A DNA stretch of 64,000 nucleotides, taken from Acinetobacter piscicola (GTDB lineage Bacteria; Pseudomonadota; Gammaproteobacteria; Pseudomonadales; Moraxellaceae). The translations under genes and the position numbers were made by a program. Under the pieces are notes generated by a model, which ran no database searches, had not been told where the DNA came from, and worked only from the letters and a program-made list of their open reading frames with translations. Location: positions 992,001 to 1,056,000 of the forward strand of contig NZ_CP048659.1 in assembly GCF_015218165.1 (NCBI RefSeq). The letters are read 5' to 3'. Within the stretch, counting starts at the first letter, position 1. The number at the start of each line of letters is the position of its first letter. This document shows, one piece after another, positions 56,155 to 63,866 of this stretch.

Positions 56155-57087
56155 TTATAAGCGTTTACGTTTTGCTGCTACGATTTGTGATTGGCGCATA
56201 CGGAAACCTTCTTTTTGTTTTTCAGAAGTTTTTTCAATACAGTACACACAAGATACGCCGTGCTCATAACTTGGTAAAGCAACTTCTTCTGGGGTTAACG
56301 GCCAACCGCAAGCATGACATTTAATATTGGTGCCTTCTTCAACGCCATGTGTAACTGCAGTACGACCATCAAAAACGAAGCATTCACCTTCCCACATACT
56401 TTCTTCAGCAGGGGTTTCTTCTAGGTATTTTAAAATGCCACCTTTAAGATGATAAACCTCGTTAAAACCTTCTTGTAAAAGTAATGACGTTGATTTTTCA
56501 CAGCGAATACCACCTGTACAGAACATGGCAATTTTTTTATCTTTGTGTTGCGCTAATTCCTTTTTAACGTAGTCAGGAAATTCACGGAAAGTTTCAGTTT
56601 TAGGATCAACTGCGCCTTTGAATGTGCCTGCTTTATATTCATAGTCATTACGTGTATCAACTAAGATCACATCATCACGTGCAATGAGTTCATTCCACTC
56701 TTTTGGATCGAGATAATGTCCAACCAAGTCACGTGGTTTCACTTCTACGCCCAAAGTTACGATTTCTTTTTTGAGTTTAACTTTCATTTTACGGAATGGT
56801 TTATCGTCACTATGAGATTCTTTGTATTCCATAGCATTAAAACCATTGTCTAAAAGAAATTGATGAATAACATCAATTGCTTGACGATCACCTGCAACAG
56901 TACCGTTGATTCCTTCACCTGCAACAATTAGAGTACCGCATAAGTTGATGGTTTTTACCAAGTCTAAAAGACGTTGTTGAAGATCGGCAGGATCTTGAAC
57001 TTCTTTGAATTGATAAAGTGCTGCAACAACCCAACCAGTGGTCGCTTGCTGTTCTACAGGTGCAAGCTGTTCTACAGTAGCGTTCAT
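56155..57087 (-). CDS. trhO: tRNA uridine-34 hydroxylase TrhO (YceA, rhodanese-like)
   Basis: 310 aa. The N-terminal acylphosphatase-like domain (GWVVAALYQFKEV, EGINGTVAG) is followed by a rhodanese domain with the active-site Cys in MFCTGGIRCEKSTS. A cysteine-rich end (CHACGWPL, CVYC) may bind zinc. TrhO makes 5-hydroxyuridine at position 34 of tRNAs using O2. ATG 57087 has GGAGT 5 bp upstream; the longer frame start lies in the next gene's promoter. It diverges from the DUF1289 gene. Confidence 0.94.
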   Translation of the reverse strand: MNATVEQLAPVEQQATTGWVVAALYQFKEVQDPADLQQRLLDLVKTINLCGTLIVAGEGINGTVAGDRQAIDVIHQFLLDNGFNAMEYKESHSDDKPFRKMKVKLKKEIVTLGVEVKPRDLVGHYLDPKEWNELIARDDVILVDTRNDYEYKAGTFKGAVDPKTETFREFPDYVKKELAQHKDKKIAMFCTGGIRCEKSTSLLLQEGFNEVYHLKGGILKYLEETPAEESMWEGECFVFDGRTAVTHGVEEGTNIKCHACGWPLTPEEVALPSYEHGVSCVYCIEKTSEKQKEGFRMRQSQIVAAKRKRL

Positions 57088-57202
57088 GGAATACTCCAAA
57101 TGTATTAAGATATGAAAAAAATTAGGTGCGTATTCTAGCCTGAATTTTGAAAATTTGCGAGAAAGCCATAGCAAAAATATGGTTTTAAATGAGGAAAATA
57201 TT

Positions 57203-57706
57203 TTGAGTAATAAAAGTCGAATCCCAACATTAACCCCGTGTGCAGGACGCTGTTCAACGGTTTTTGGTGATTCGGTTTGTCGTGGTTGTCGCCGTTTTAA
57301 TCATGAAGTGATCCAATGGAATACCTATACCGCAGAACAGCGTTTGGCTGTTTGGAAGCGTTTGGATGCACAACTTGATCAAATTTTAGTCCCGATGTTG
57401 CCTTTTGCTCAGCTACAACATGTTGAAGGTTTTATTTTAAGTAAACGTGTCCGTGTGTTAGATGGAGCTTCAAAAGGGCGTAAACTTTACCATGCATTAA
57501 AAATTTGTGAAAAAAATCGTTCACTTGCAGATGAAAGTGGCTTAGGTATTGGGGCTAAACAAGTCAAACCTTTATGGGATGAGTTTGAACGCCGTGTTTT
57601 GGCATTGGCAACGGCGAGTTATGATTTGGCATGGTTGCGTGCAGATGGTATTCGCCATAATTTATTGAAAATCATGGAAGAGGATGAAGAATTACATTCT
57701 TTATAA
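57203..57706 (+). CDS. DUF1289 family Fe-S-like protein
   Basis: 167 aa. The DUF1289 motif LTPCAGRCSTVFGDSVCRGCRRFNHE has four conserved Cys that could bind a metal or iron-sulfur cluster. A helical C-terminal part follows. The start is TTG 57203 with GAGGA 8 bp upstream, giving the family-typical MSNKSRIPTLTPC start; an ATG eight codons earlier is less well placed. The function is unknown. It is followed 35 bp later by the LysE gene. Confidence 0.85.
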   Translation: MSNKSRIPTLTPCAGRCSTVFGDSVCRGCRRFNHEVIQWNTYTAEQRLAVWKRLDAQLDQILVPMLPFAQLQHVEGFILSKRVRVLDGASKGRKLYHALKICEKNRSLADESGLGIGAKQVKPLWDEFERRVLALATASYDLAWLRADGIRHNLLKIMEEDEELHSL

Positions 57707-57740
57707 TTTAATGAATCATCAGTTATTATTTGGATAAGTC

Positions 57741-58349
57741 TTGGATTTTTCAGCCTATATTTTGTACTGTATCGCTGTGGTGATCATGATTGCAACGCCT
57801 GGACCTGTGATGCTTTTGGTGGCAAGTGCAGGTTTAAAAGGTGGGTATAAAAAAGCATTACATACGATTGTGGGAACAAATTCAGCTTCTTTGTTACTTA
57901 TCGCGATTTCTGTTTTGATTTTAAAAGGCTTTTTTAATATTGCCAGTCATTGGTTTAATTTGATCAAAATTTTGGGTTGCTTATATATTGCTTATTTGGG
58001 CATACAAATCGTACGAGAGGTATTAAGCCAAAGCCAGCAAGACCAAGAGATTTCGCGCCAAGTACAAGGGGGTTTTCAACAAGGTTTTCTTGTGGGAATT
58101 TCCAATCCTAAAGATATTATTTTCTTTGCATCTTTTTTTCCTCAATTTACGCATGTGACATCCACCTTAGATCAGAGCTTAGTTGTGTTGACTTTAACGT
58201 GGATTATCTTAGATTTTGCGACTTTATCGGTGGTTTATTTAGGTTTTAATGCATTATCTAAGTCTAAGCTTTACTCTAAAATTTTACTGGGCTGTGGTGC
58301 AATTTTGATTGCAGTTGCGTTATATGGCATTTATTCAATTTGGTTTTGA
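57741..58349 (+). CDS. LysE/RhtB family amino acid exporter
   Basis: 202 aa with six membrane helices. The motif ATPGPVMLLVASAGLKGG in TM1 and the conserved Asn-Pro in the middle helix identify the LysE/RhtB family, which exports amino acids such as threonine or lysine. The start is TTG with GGATAAGTC upstream; no usable ATG lies nearby. Substrate not determined. Confidence 0.87.
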   Translation: MDFSAYILYCIAVVIMIATPGPVMLLVASAGLKGGYKKALHTIVGTNSASLLLIAISVLILKGFFNIASHWFNLIKILGCLYIAYLGIQIVREVLSQSQQDQEISRQVQGGFQQGFLVGISNPKDIIFFASFFPQFTHVTSTLDQSLVVLTLTWIILDFATLSVVYLGFNALSKSKLYSKILLGCGAILIAVALYGIYSIWF

Positions 58350-58391
58350 AGTAAATAAATAAAAAGCATTAAAAATTAATCATCAAAATAG

Positions 58392-59013
58392 CTAAAATAG
58401 GCTGCGTATATAGCTGAATAAGCCAATGATATCCATAAATAAATCAAATGCTCCGAAACGTGCATCATAACCAAATTGTTCAGCGCGAATTAGAATTTGA
58501 CTGGTGTCATATAAGATCCATCCAATAAAGACTGCTGAGCCAAAAAATCCTAAAAATAAAGATAAGATGCTGATATGGAAAAATAACGTTAAGATTCCCC
58601 CAACCAGTAAAATCCAAAAACCAATATTCAGACTCGCTGCCAAAAATGAGAAATCACGTTTGCTAAAAAATACATAAGTACTGACACCTGCAAAAATTGC
58701 TAATGTCGTTAACGCAGCACTTAAAAAATAAATTTGGGCTATATAAATGGGCAATTTGTCCCATTGCTAAACCTGTAATGACTAGAAATATGGGAAATAC
58801 TGCTTTGATGGAATTTCGCCAACCAAACCAGCCGCATGCAACCCAAATTAAGAAGTCGAATATCATGACAGGAAACTGAAGCATCGGCGGTAAAACATGA
58901 TATGAAAAAATGCCAATGATGGTCATGATGAGTAATGAGCCAAATAAAATCGTATAGGTACGTTGTATGAAGGCAAGTTGATTTTGATCCAATTCAGAAA
59001 GGCTACTTAACAT
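58392..59013 (-). pseudogene. Bax inhibitor-1 (YccA/YbhL) family gene, frameshifted
   Basis: The gene starts at 59013 and reads 93 codons of a BI-1 family protein (up to LAMGQIAHLYSPNLF), then meets a wrong frame. The other frame continues with FLSAALTTLAIFAGVSTYVFF to the stop at 58392. The frame changes inside a run of six A on the plus strand (58723-58728). Removing one base would give an uninterrupted protein of about 206 aa with seven membrane helices. This is either a real frameshift or a homopolymer read error. BI-1 proteins are membrane calcium-leak-like channels linked to stress survival. Confidence 0.78.
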
Positions 59014-59163
59014 ATTTATTATCCTATTATTTATATTGTTTAAATAAACTTAATATTTTTTTAGAATTATGCTTAAATTTTAATAATTATAATAGCTAAA
59101 AAAGAGTATAAAAATAATAGCATAGTGATTTTTTATTTAATTTTCTTATTTTATATACTGAAT

Positions 59164-59202
59164 TAAAAAAGCATGAGAATGCTAATCAAATTCTCATGCT
59201 TA
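59164..59202 (-). terminator. Rho-independent terminator after ribB
   Basis: The stem AAGCATGAGAAT / ATTCTCATGCTT around GCTAATCAA, with a T-run on the minus strand; about 40 bp past the ribB stop. Confidence 0.85.
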
Positions 59203-59240
59203 AACTGGCTTAATATGAATTTTAGATTTTATGGTCTAAA

Positions 59241-59900
59241 TTAAACACCATGCGCTAAACGATATTGTGCAATTTCATCAATGGTAATGAGTGTTAAATG
59301 ATGGGTTTGTGCATATGCTAAAACTTGGATACCTGAAGCCATCGTACCATCAGGATTGGTGACTTCACACAATACGCCCGCAGGTTTTAAGCCTGCCATA
59401 CGTGCTAAATCAATAGAACCTTCTGTATGTCCACGACGTATAAGCACACCACCATCACGACCACGTAAAGGAAACACATGTCCGGGACGATTTAAATCAC
59501 TGGCTACAGCACCATCCTTGATAGCGGCTTGAATGGTTGTGACGCGATCTTTGGCTGAAACGCCTGTAGTCACGCCTTCAGCTGCCTCAATGGTGACTGT
59601 AAATGCAGTTTTAAAATGACTTGAATTGTCCTGAACCATAGGGGCTAATGCTAAATGGTCGGCAAGTTCAGAAGTGAGTGTCAGACAGACAATCCCAGAA
59701 CCATCACGAATCATACGTGCCATGGTTTCAACATTTAATGTTTCGGCTGCAACAATCAAATCTGCTTCATTTTCACGATCAAAATCGTCCATGACCAAGA
59801 CAGGTTTGCCTTGACGCATATCTTCTAAAGCTTGTTCTATACGTTGCTCAGCAGGAGAAAGTGCTGAAAAGAAAATTTCGGGTTGGATTAAACTAGACAT
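59241..59900 (-). CDS. ribB: 3,4-Dihydroxy-2-butanone-4-phosphate synthase RibB
   Basis: 219 aa, single-domain RibB without the GTP cyclohydrolase II half. Signatures: [12 protein letters not shown] (catalytic acidic loop), [17 protein letters not shown] and [17 protein letters not shown]. It converts ribulose-5-phosphate to the four-carbon unit of riboflavin. An FMN riboswitch and an attenuator-like hairpin lie upstream, so expression falls when FMN is abundant. Confidence 0.96.
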   Translation of the reverse strand: MSSLIQPEIFFSALSPAEQRIEQALEDMRQGKPVLVMDDFDRENEADLIVAAETLNVETMARMIRDGSGIVCLTLTSELADHLALAPMVQDNSSHFKTAFTVTIEAAEGVTTGVSAKDRVTTIQAAIKDGAVASDLNRPGHVFPLRGRDGGVLIRRGHTEGSIDLARMAGLKPAGVLCEVTNPDGTMASGIQVLAYAQTHHLTLITIDEIAQYRLAHGV

Positions 59901-59965
59901 TGAAACGCTCTCGTAAAAATAAAAATACGGTTGAACATTTCAGGACATGTGAAAATAGTGGCGTT

Positions 59966-59996
59966 ACAAAACAGATCCGAGTGAATCGAATCTGTT
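59966..59996 (-). promoter_or_regulatory. Attenuator-like hairpin of the ribB leader
   Basis: The 10-bp stem ACAGATTCGA / TCGGATCTGT (one G-U pair) around TTCAC, followed on the minus strand by TTTTGT. It lies just downstream of the FMN aptamer and about 65 bp before ribB, as expected for a riboswitch expression platform acting on transcription. Confidence 0.65.
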
Positions 59997-60005
59997 CAAA
60001 AGTGA

Positions 60006-60165
60006 CGTCGTCTTCTTTCATCCGGACTATACCGTCGGCTTTGGCTTTGACCAAATCTGCCTATCATTTTATGAGAAATAATAGGCTCGTGGGCTGAATA
60101 AATACGTTCTAAAGAACATATTTAAATTACCACCGGTGGGGAATTGCACCCCGCCCTGAAGCGAT
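60006..60165 (-). ncRNA. FMN riboswitch (RFN element)
   Basis: On the minus strand the conserved RFN blocks are all present: TTCAGGGCGGGGTGCAATTC, CCCCACCGGTGGTAA, AGCCCACGAGCC, GGCAGATTTGGT, AAGCCAAAGCCGACGGTATA and GTCCGGATGAAAGAAGACGA. These match the universal aptamer that binds flavin mononucleotide. It lies about 100 bp upstream of ribB and turns expression off when FMN is plentiful. Confidence 0.95.
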
Positions 60166-60499
60166 GTGTACTGATTATAGTGCATTTTTATAAGAAAAAA
60201 CGGATTTTCTATAGAACGATGCGTACTATATTTATGATAAAAATAGCTTAACTTTTTAAAAAAATATTATGTGAATATCTTAGTAATTGTATGCTCATAA
60301 AAGGCTGGAAAATGATAATTTTAACCATTGATACAATTAACTCTTCATTATTTAATGTTTTTATATTTTATTTTGAAATTTTAAATCAATGATGCTATCG
60401 ATTTAGAAGGTTAAGTATTGAATATTATTAAAAATAAATATGTGTCTTAGCAACTGACTAAGATCGATATTCTTTATAACTTTAAAATAAGAGGTTTCT
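60166..60499. other. Divergent intergenic region, ribB riboswitch / alpha carbonic anhydrase
   Basis: About 330 AT-rich bases with both promoters; no ORF or further RNA structure recognised. Confidence 0.4.
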
Positions 60500-61234
60500 G
60501 TGAAAAAAGTATTATTTGGTCTATGTATTTTTCCTTTGTCGACAACGATGCTCTATGCAGGTCAAGGAAATGACTGGGGATATGATACAAACAATGCACC
60601 TGAAAAATGGGCGAGTTTAAGTGAAAAGTATCATGCTTGTTCAGGTTTAAATCAGTCGCCAATTGATATTAAAAATACCACATCAGCTAAACTTGAACCT
60701 TTAACTTTTAACTACACGACAAGTGCAAAATCGATCGTAAATAATGGACATACTGTTCAGGTCGATTTTAATGCAGGAAATAGTTTGACTTTAGATGGTC
60801 AAGAATTTGTTTTAAAACAATTCCATTTACATAGTCCTAGTGAAAATAAAATCAATGGTGTGAGCTATCCAATGGAAATGCATTTGGTTCATGCTAATGC
60901 ACAGGGTGAGCTAGCAGTGGTTGCAGTGATGTATCAAAAAGGGCAAGAGAATGCAAGTTTAGCGCACACGTGGAAAAATTTACCGAAGCAAGCAGGGCAG
61001 ATGCTTAACTTAGAAGAAACTGAAAAAGCTGCAAATTTTTTGCCTAAAAAACTAGATTATTACCGTTTTAATGGCTCTTTAACGACACCACCATGTACAG
61101 AAGGGGTGCGTTGGATTGTATTAAAAGATATTCAAACTGCATCTGAGGCACAGTTTGATGAATTTAATCAACTGTTAAGTCATCCAAACAATCGTCCTGT
61201 ACAGCCTGTGAATGCACGCGTTGTTTTAGAATAA
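60500..61234 (+). CDS. Alpha-class carbonic anhydrase (periplasmic)
   Basis: 244 aa with a signal peptide (cleavage near LYAGQG). Zinc-ligand motifs of the alpha class are present: FHLHSPSE (two His) and EMHLVHANA (third His), with LTTPPCTEGVRW near the end. The two Cys (HACSG and PPCTE) may form the usual disulfide. It hydrates CO2 in the periplasm. The start is GTG 60500 with GAGGT just upstream. A second, beta-class enzyme is encoded at 28794. Confidence 0.95.
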   Translation: MKKVLFGLCIFPLSTTMLYAGQGNDWGYDTNNAPEKWASLSEKYHACSGLNQSPIDIKNTTSAKLEPLTFNYTTSAKSIVNNGHTVQVDFNAGNSLTLDGQEFVLKQFHLHSPSENKINGVSYPMEMHLVHANAQGELAVVAVMYQKGQENASLAHTWKNLPKQAGQMLNLEETEKAANFLPKKLDYYRFNGSLTTPPCTEGVRWIVLKDIQTASEAQFDEFNQLLSHPNNRPVQPVNARVVLE

Positions 61235-61341
61235 TTTATGTAATATTTCCGCTCATACTTTGTGCCTGCCAGTAGATATAAAGTTGAGTGGAAGTAATTA
61301 AAATTTAAATAAAAGTAAGATGTTGATGTGACCGCATTGGC

Positions 61342-61455
61342 ATGAATAATAAAATTTATGTTGCATTCATTACGATGGCTTTTCTATTGGCTGAAACATG
61401 GCTTATATCCATCTGGATATTTAAAAAAATAAAGAGGATGTGTAGCTGTGATTAA
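61342..61455 (+). CDS. Possible 37-aa membrane peptide
   Basis: A short ORF with one strong hydrophobic stretch (YVAFITMAFLLAETWLISIW) followed by a Lys-rich cytoplasmic end and Cys-x-Cys. No convincing ribosome binding site. Composition is coding-like but evidence is thin; it could also be a chance ORF in the 300-base gap before the J-domain gene. Confidence 0.25.
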   Translation: MNNKIYVAFITMAFLLAETWLISIWIFKKIKRMCSCD

Positions 61456-61538
61456 GATCAAGCTAGAAAAGAATGATCTTTGTTGGAATTTTATTTTATC
61501 ATGGCTGTATTTTTTTGATTGTTGTGACCTGATTAGCC

Positions 61539-61916
61539 ATGTCTTTTGATATTAAAGTGACTCAACAGCCTCAAGCTGAATTTCATCCGCAGCACAAAAA
61601 ACTAAATCAATTGATTCAACAGATTGAGCAACAAAAGCAAGATTTAAAGCTTGGGCAAAATGCACAAAGTGAAATCCAGAGTTATTTGCAGCAAAAATTA
61701 GTCCCGATTTATCGTGATTTACATACGATTTTATTCAAGCAACTTGAGCAATTGTGGGCACATTTACAACAGCAAGACTTTTCAAAAGCTGATTTAGAAC
61801 AACTCGATCACAAACTTACTCAACTTGCTAAGCAACTGAAAAAATCATCGTATTTAAATACAGCACAACTGCAAAAAGTTGTAGAAGTTCATATATTTTA
61901 TCAACAAAATCATTTA
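61539..61916 (+). pseudogene. J-domain-like protein, 5' fragment (split by IS630-family element)
   Basis: The first 126 codons of a gene that is broken at 61916/61917 by an IS630-family insertion; the in-frame stop after codon 126 belongs to the IS. The fragment is helical and Gln-rich (HPQHKKLNQLIQQIEQQKQD), with a coiled-coil tendency. Joined to 62796-63461, with one TA copy and the IS removed, the frame is exactly restored and gives about 347 aa. Confidence 0.78.
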
Positions 61917-61919
61917 TAG

Positions 61920-62384
61920 CTAAATACCAAATAAATCATTACAGTAATCTTTAAATAATTTATCAATATCTTTAACTCTAAACTTAGTTCGAATCGCCTT
62001 GACTCGTGACCACATATTTTCTATTGGATTTAAATCTGGACTATATTTAGGAAGCCACACAATGTAATGGCCTGCACAACGTATCAACTCCTGAAGTCTT
62101 TTCCCTTTGTGAAAGGTCGCATTGTCCATAATCAAAACACTGCTTTCTTTCAACTTAGGTAATAAATCCTGTTCAATCCAACATTCAAATACTTCTGTAT
62201 TCACAGAACAATTAAACACACCAACTGTCAACAATCTATTTTCGATAATTGCACCGATCGCATTACTGCAATTCTTCAACTGCCAGTTAAATTCACCTTC
62301 AGCACGTGTTCCTTGAAGGCTATAACTATGAGTTCTGGTACTTTCACTTTGAAAACCACTTTCATCTATGTAAATCAGAGGCAA
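61920..62384 (-). CDS. IS630-family transposase, catalytic ORF B
   Basis: 154 aa from the first ATG, but the frame is open further upstream to the slippage site at 62461-62467, so the full product is probably a fusion with ORF A. The DDE residues are Asp in IYIDESGFQ, Asp in VLIMDNATFHK and Glu in DLNPIENMWSRVK, the hallmark spacing of IS630. No disabling mutation is seen. Confidence 0.87.
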   Translation of the reverse strand: MPLIYIDESGFQSESTRTHSYSLQGTRAEGEFNWQLKNCSNAIGAIIENRLLTVGVFNCSVNTEVFECWIEQDLLPKLKESSVLIMDNATFHKGKRLQELIRCAGHYIVWLPKYSPDLNPIENMWSRVKAIRTKFRVKDIDKLFKDYCNDLFGI

Positions 62385-62452
62385 TTTCCCTTCTAAACAC
62401 TCTATGAGATTTTGAAATTGCTGACGTTGATTTTGATCTGCTTTAGGATGCT

Positions 62453-62758
62453 TTAACGTCTTTTTTTACGCGATATTCCTGCGGCATGTAATGCATTAAA
62501 TACCGCATGAGTGCTTACTCCTAAACGTTCAGCTCGCTCATACTGATAATCATCAGGATATTGTTCAACATCCTTCAATATTTGCTCTCTGCTAATTTTA
62601 GCTGGACGGCCAGGAATAGGTTTGTTTGTAGTGGACTTTTTCCAGTTCTGAATCGTTTGTATACAGATGTTAAAATGCTGTGCTGCTTTTCGCACAGACA
62701 TTTCATCTCGAATCATAATTTCTATGACTTTGTCTTTAAAATCTTTTGAATATCCCAT
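62453..62758 (-). CDS. IS630-family transposase, N-terminal HTH ORF A
   Basis: 101 aa with two helix-turn-helix units (MSVRKAAQHFNICIQTIQNW and RAERLGVSTHAVFNALH). Its last codons AAA AAA AGA lie in an A7 run, where a -1 shift leads into ORF B reading KTLKHPKADQ. This is the known two-ORF layout of many IS630 elements. Confidence 0.85.
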   Translation of the reverse strand: MGYSKDFKDKVIEIMIRDEMSVRKAAQHFNICIQTIQNWKKSTTNKPIPGRPAKISREQILKDVEQYPDDYQYERAERLGVSTHAVFNALHAAGISRKKRR

Positions 62759-62795
62759 ATCTCTATTGTTCTATAGTTTTTAGGATTTGGCTATA

Positions 62796-63461
62796 TATAA
62801 AAAGTCGAAGAAGGCAAAGAAAAAGTCAATTTTTGAAAATGAACAAGTCGTAGAAAATGAAAATCAGTATTCAAACTTTGAAAATGTAGAATATGCCGTT
62901 GATCAGTGTGAAGATTGGGACAATGATCAGTTTCAGCGTGAACGTGAAGAACATCAACGTAAGCGCTTACAGTTGAAGCGTGAGCAGGCTGAGAAGTTGG
63001 CGGAGCAATCTTTAAAAACGGTGTATTTAAAAATCACCGCCATGATTCATCCTGACCGTGAACCTGATGAGGTTAAAAAGTTAGAAAAAACTGAACTTCA
63101 GCAAGTGGTAAATCAGGCGTATGAGCAACAGGATTTATTTTATTTATTAAAGCTTCAATTACAGCTGGAAACCAATCAGGGCAAAAGTCCAAAGGCTTTG
63201 ACGGACGAGCATTTAAAGTTTTATAAAATGGCATTGGATGCACAAAGTCAACGTTTGGCGAGTCAGATTGATGATATTACCGATGCTTTGCATTGGAGTG
63301 AAAAGCCGAAGCCGAAAAATATGCAGGTGAAAGATGTGTATAAGGTAATTGATGCGGATGTTGTGGCGTTAAAAGAACAAATAAAGTGGGAAAAGGAACG
63401 TTTGAAATATATGGGGAAAGTAAAAGGGTTGGAAGTGTTGTTGAGGAATGGAGTGCTTTGA
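62796..63461 (+). pseudogene. J-domain-like protein, 3' fragment (split by IS630-family element)
   Basis: The remaining 221 codons of the interrupted gene. A Lys-rich linker (YKKSKKAKKKSIFENE) and an acidic region lead to a J-domain-like segment (TVYLKITAMIHPDREPDEVKK, with the HPD triad) and a helical end. J-domain proteins stimulate Hsp70 ATPase; the HPD at this position suggests a DnaJ-related function. A TTG at 62787 might allow the fragment to be expressed from inside the IS, but with no visible binding site. The intact gene would encode about 347 aa. Confidence 0.75.
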
Positions 63462-63483
63462 TGTTTTTTATTAAAAGTACGTT

Positions 63484-63538
63484 TCCCTCTCCTGAGCAAA
63501 TTTTAAAGCAGTGCTTTAAAATTTGCTCAGGAGAGGGA
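63484..63538. repeat. 55-bp near-perfect palindrome
   Basis: Arms of 27 bp (TCCCTCTCCTGAGCAAATTT onwards) around a single central G form one long perfect inverted repeat. It starts 22 bp after the J-domain gene stop. No T-run follows, so it is unlikely to be a simple terminator; more likely a dispersed repeat or a fold-back structure. Confidence 0.85.
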
Positions 63539-63756
63539 CTTCATTGCGAAACTCATACAGACATTAAATCCAATGATGTTCCCTTTCTTTGTGGTGAAGG
63601 GGCAGTGATGTGTGCTAATAAAAACGGAGAGTTTAAATCTCTTTCAAAAGCTCCACCACAGTATTTGTATATAAGCATAAGTTAATTTCTACTAGACTAT
63701 ATTTCATATCTATATGATTGTTTTATCAGAGAATTCAAGGCGTATTATTAAATCAA

Positions 63757-63860
63757 TTTAATCCCTCCCAACCTCCCTTTAAAAAGGGAGGAGCTGTCAC
63801 GTAATTCATTAAATCACATGACATTTCCCTCTTTTTCAAAGAAGGGTTAGGGGAGATTTA
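63757..63860. repeat. Inverted pair of REP-like dispersed repeats
   Basis: Left unit 63757-63793 (TAATCCCTCCCAACCTCCCT then TTAAAAAGGGAGG) and right unit 63824-63860, which on the reverse strand reads AATCTCCCCTAACCCTTCTT then TGAAAAAGAGGG. The two are diverged copies of one pyrimidine-rich unit in opposite orientation, separated by 30 bp. Such paired units resemble intergenic repeat elements of many gammaproteobacteria. They lie beside the metH terminus. Confidence 0.7.
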
Positions 63861-63866
63861 AAAAAC

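Larger units (their letters stand above)
61917..62793 (-). mobile_element. IS630-family insertion sequence (about 877 bp)
   Basis: Imperfect terminal inverted repeats: left TAGCTAAATACCAAA, right (reverse strand) TAGCCAAATCCTAAA. Target-site TA is duplicated (61915-61916 and 62794-62795), the IS630/Tc1 target choice. It encodes two ORFs on the minus strand, an HTH protein and a DDE protein, which overlap a run of A residues and are probably joined by frameshift. Excision of 879 bp restores the reading frame of the interrupted gene. End positions may be off by two because of the TATA context. Confidence 0.88.

Noticed and set aside
63386..63685. 99-codon ORF over the J-domain gene end and the palindrome
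   Set aside because: It overlaps the 3' fragment of a better-supported gene in another frame and crosses the palindrome; no binding site or known family.
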